Shown piece after piece: positions 5,723-6,776 of a DNA stretch of 6,776 nucleotides. Under the pieces are notes generated by a model. It was given only the letters and a program-made list of their open reading frames with translations. It was not told the DNA's origin and searched no databases. Made by a program: the position numbers and the translations under genes. Source of the stretch: Nitrospirae bacterium UBA4572 (GTDB lineage Bacteria > Nitrospirota > Leptospirillia > Leptospirillales > Leptospirillaceae); the NCBI GenBank assembly GCA_002387725.1, contig DGKK01000043.1, positions 1 through 6,776 on the forward strand. The letters are read 5' to 3'. Position 1 is the first letter of the stretch. Each line of letters starts with the position of its first letter.

Positions 5723-6776
5723 TGGAAAAGCACGCCACCGACTCCCCGTCTTCCCTTCAGCAAACACCGTCCTATCATATTCGGACCTTCGGCTGCCAGA
5801 TGAATGTCCACGACTCGGAGCGCATGGCCGGGATCCTGGCCGAAGCCGGCTACCGCTCCACCGACGACCCCGAGGCCGCCTCCCTGATCATCGTCAATAC
5901 CTGCACCGTGCGAGACAAGGCCGACCAGAAGGCCCTCTCCGACCTGGGCCGCCTCCGCCTCCTCAAAAAGGGGGAGGGAGAGAAGATTCTGGCCGTGACG
6001 GGATGCATGGCGGAGCGGGAGCAGGAGCGTCTCCACCGGATCATGCCCGAGATCGACCTGGTGGCCGGCCCGGCCCAGGTCCGCAATCTCCTTCCCATGA
6101 TCGACCGCCTTCGGGCCGAGAAACGGTTCCAGCTCGGCCGCGACTTCGACCTGCCCGAAATGACGACTCCTCCGGCGATCCGCCCCCCGGGCGTCACGGC
6201 CCTGGTGACCGTTCAGGAGGGGTGCGACAAGTCCTGCAGCTACTGCGTGGTTCCCCGGACCCGGGGTCCGGAGAGGAGCCGGCCCATCGCCTCGATCGTC
6301 TCCGAGGTTCGCGGCCTGGTGTCCCAGGGATACCGGGAGGTGACGCTTCTCGGGCAAAACGTCAACGGCTACGGGAAGGGGGCTCCTGAAGGGGAAGGCT
6401 TTGCCGACCTTCTCCTCGCGCTGGACCGGGTCGAAGGGCTCCTGCGGATCCGATTTACGACCTCCCATCCCTCCGACCTCGACCTTCCCACCATCGGGGC
6501 CATGGCCCGCTCCTCCAAGGTCATGCCCCACCTTCATCTTCCGGTGCAGTCGGGATCGGACCGGATGCTCCGCCTCATGGAACGGGGGTACACCCTCGAG
6601 GAGTATCGGGAAAAGATCCGCCATCTTCGGGCGGCGATTCCCGATGTGGCGCTGACGACCGACCTGATCGTGGGCTTTTGCGAGGAGAGCGAGGAGGACT
6701 TTCAGAGGACCCTCGAGGCGGTCCGGGAGTTCCGGTTCGACGGGGCCTTCTGCTTCATCTATTCGCCCCGTCCGGG
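5722..6776 (+). CDS. miaB: tRNA-2-methylthio-N6-dimethylallyladenosine synthase MiaB, 3' truncated
   Basis: This radical SAM methylthiotransferase should add the 2-methylthio group to i6A37 in tRNAs reading UNN codons. The window holds the first 351 codons of an enzyme usually about 440-480 residues long; most or all of the C-terminal TRAM domain is outside. The N-terminal MTTase (UPF0004) domain has TFGCQMNVHDSERM (22-35) and NTCTVRDKAD (59-68), and Cys25, Cys61 and Cys95 are the three ligands of the auxiliary [4Fe-4S] cluster. The radical SAM domain has Cys168, Cys172 and Cys175 in CDKSCSYC (CxxxCxxC). The VPRTRGPERSRP and LLGQNVNGYG motifs follow, then HLPVQSGSDRMLRLM. These match MiaB better than RimO or MtaB. 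The ATG start shares its A with the upstream stop (TGATG), and AAGGAG lies at 5706-5711. The gene is easily missed because it has no stop codon inside the window. Confidence 0.95.
   Translation, partial: MEKHATDSPSSLQQTPSYHIRTFGCQMNVHDSERMAGILAEAGYRSTDDPEAASLIIVNTCTVRDKADQKALSDLGRLRLLKKGEGEKILAVTGCMAEREQERLHRIMPEIDLVAGPAQVRNLLPMIDRLRAEKRFQLGRDFDLPEMTTPPAIRPPGVTALVTVQEGCDKSCSYCVVPRTRGPERSRPIASIVSEVRGLVSQGYREVTLLGQNVNGYGKGAPEGEGFADLLLALDRVEGLLRIRFTTSHPSDLDLPTIGAMARSSKVMPHLHLPVQSGSDRMLRLMERGYTLEEYREKIRHLRAAIPDVALTTDLIVGFCEESEEDFQRTLEAVREFRFDGAFCFIYSPRP

Noticed and set aside
5545..6624. 359-codon open frame on the minus strand opposite miaB and the DUF5069 gene
   Set aside because: It is a frame shadow: the plus strand encodes MiaB with all cluster cysteines intact, while the antisense protein shows no recognisable domain and has glycine/histidine-rich low-complexity composition typical of GC-rich antisense frames.

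Overview
The window looks like ordinary chromosomal DNA from a moderately GC-rich Gram-negative bacterium. Gram-negative is supported by an LptF/LptG-type permease pair, which belongs to lipopolysaccharide export. The lineage cannot be fixed from sequence alone. The mix of a cysteine-tailed ferrochelatase and many GTG/TTG starts would suit a Nitrospirota/Leptospirillum-like or related deep-branching bacterium, but that is a guess.

Layout, left to right. (1) Bases 1-894, plus strand: the 3' part of a Fic-domain gene, cut by the window edge and clearly more AT-rich than the rest. (2) Bases 895-991: short convergent gap with a weak hairpin. (3) Bases 992-4496, minus strand: three genes transcribed leftward in the order lptF, lptG, hemH. 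lptF and lptG overlap by four bases (GTGA). hemH (ferrochelatase) follows after 218 bases that hold a hairpin and a plausible promoter of its own. (4) Bases 4497-4748: a divergent intergenic region with two adjacent GC-rich inverted repeats, an extended -10 promoter facing right and a very strong Shine-Dalgarno. (5) Bases 4749-6776, plus strand: a tightly coupled operon of a class I SAM-dependent methyltransferase (TTG start), a DUF5069-family protein (TTG start, TTGA overlap) and miaB (ATG overlapping the previous stop, TGATG). miaB runs off the right edge.

Functionally, most of the window is housekeeping: envelope biogenesis (LptFG), the final step of protoheme synthesis (HemH) and tRNA A37 methylthiolation (MiaB). 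The less ordinary parts are these: HemH has all five of its cysteines packed into an 11-residue C-terminal stretch, suggestive of an iron-sulfur cluster or other metal site. The Fic gene looks horizontally acquired. The uncharacterised methyltransferase and DUF5069 gene are translationally coupled to miaB. A compact inverted-repeat block sits between the divergent transcription units. I see no CRISPR array, transposase, rRNA or tRNA, and no clear sign of a new multi-gene defence or mobile system.
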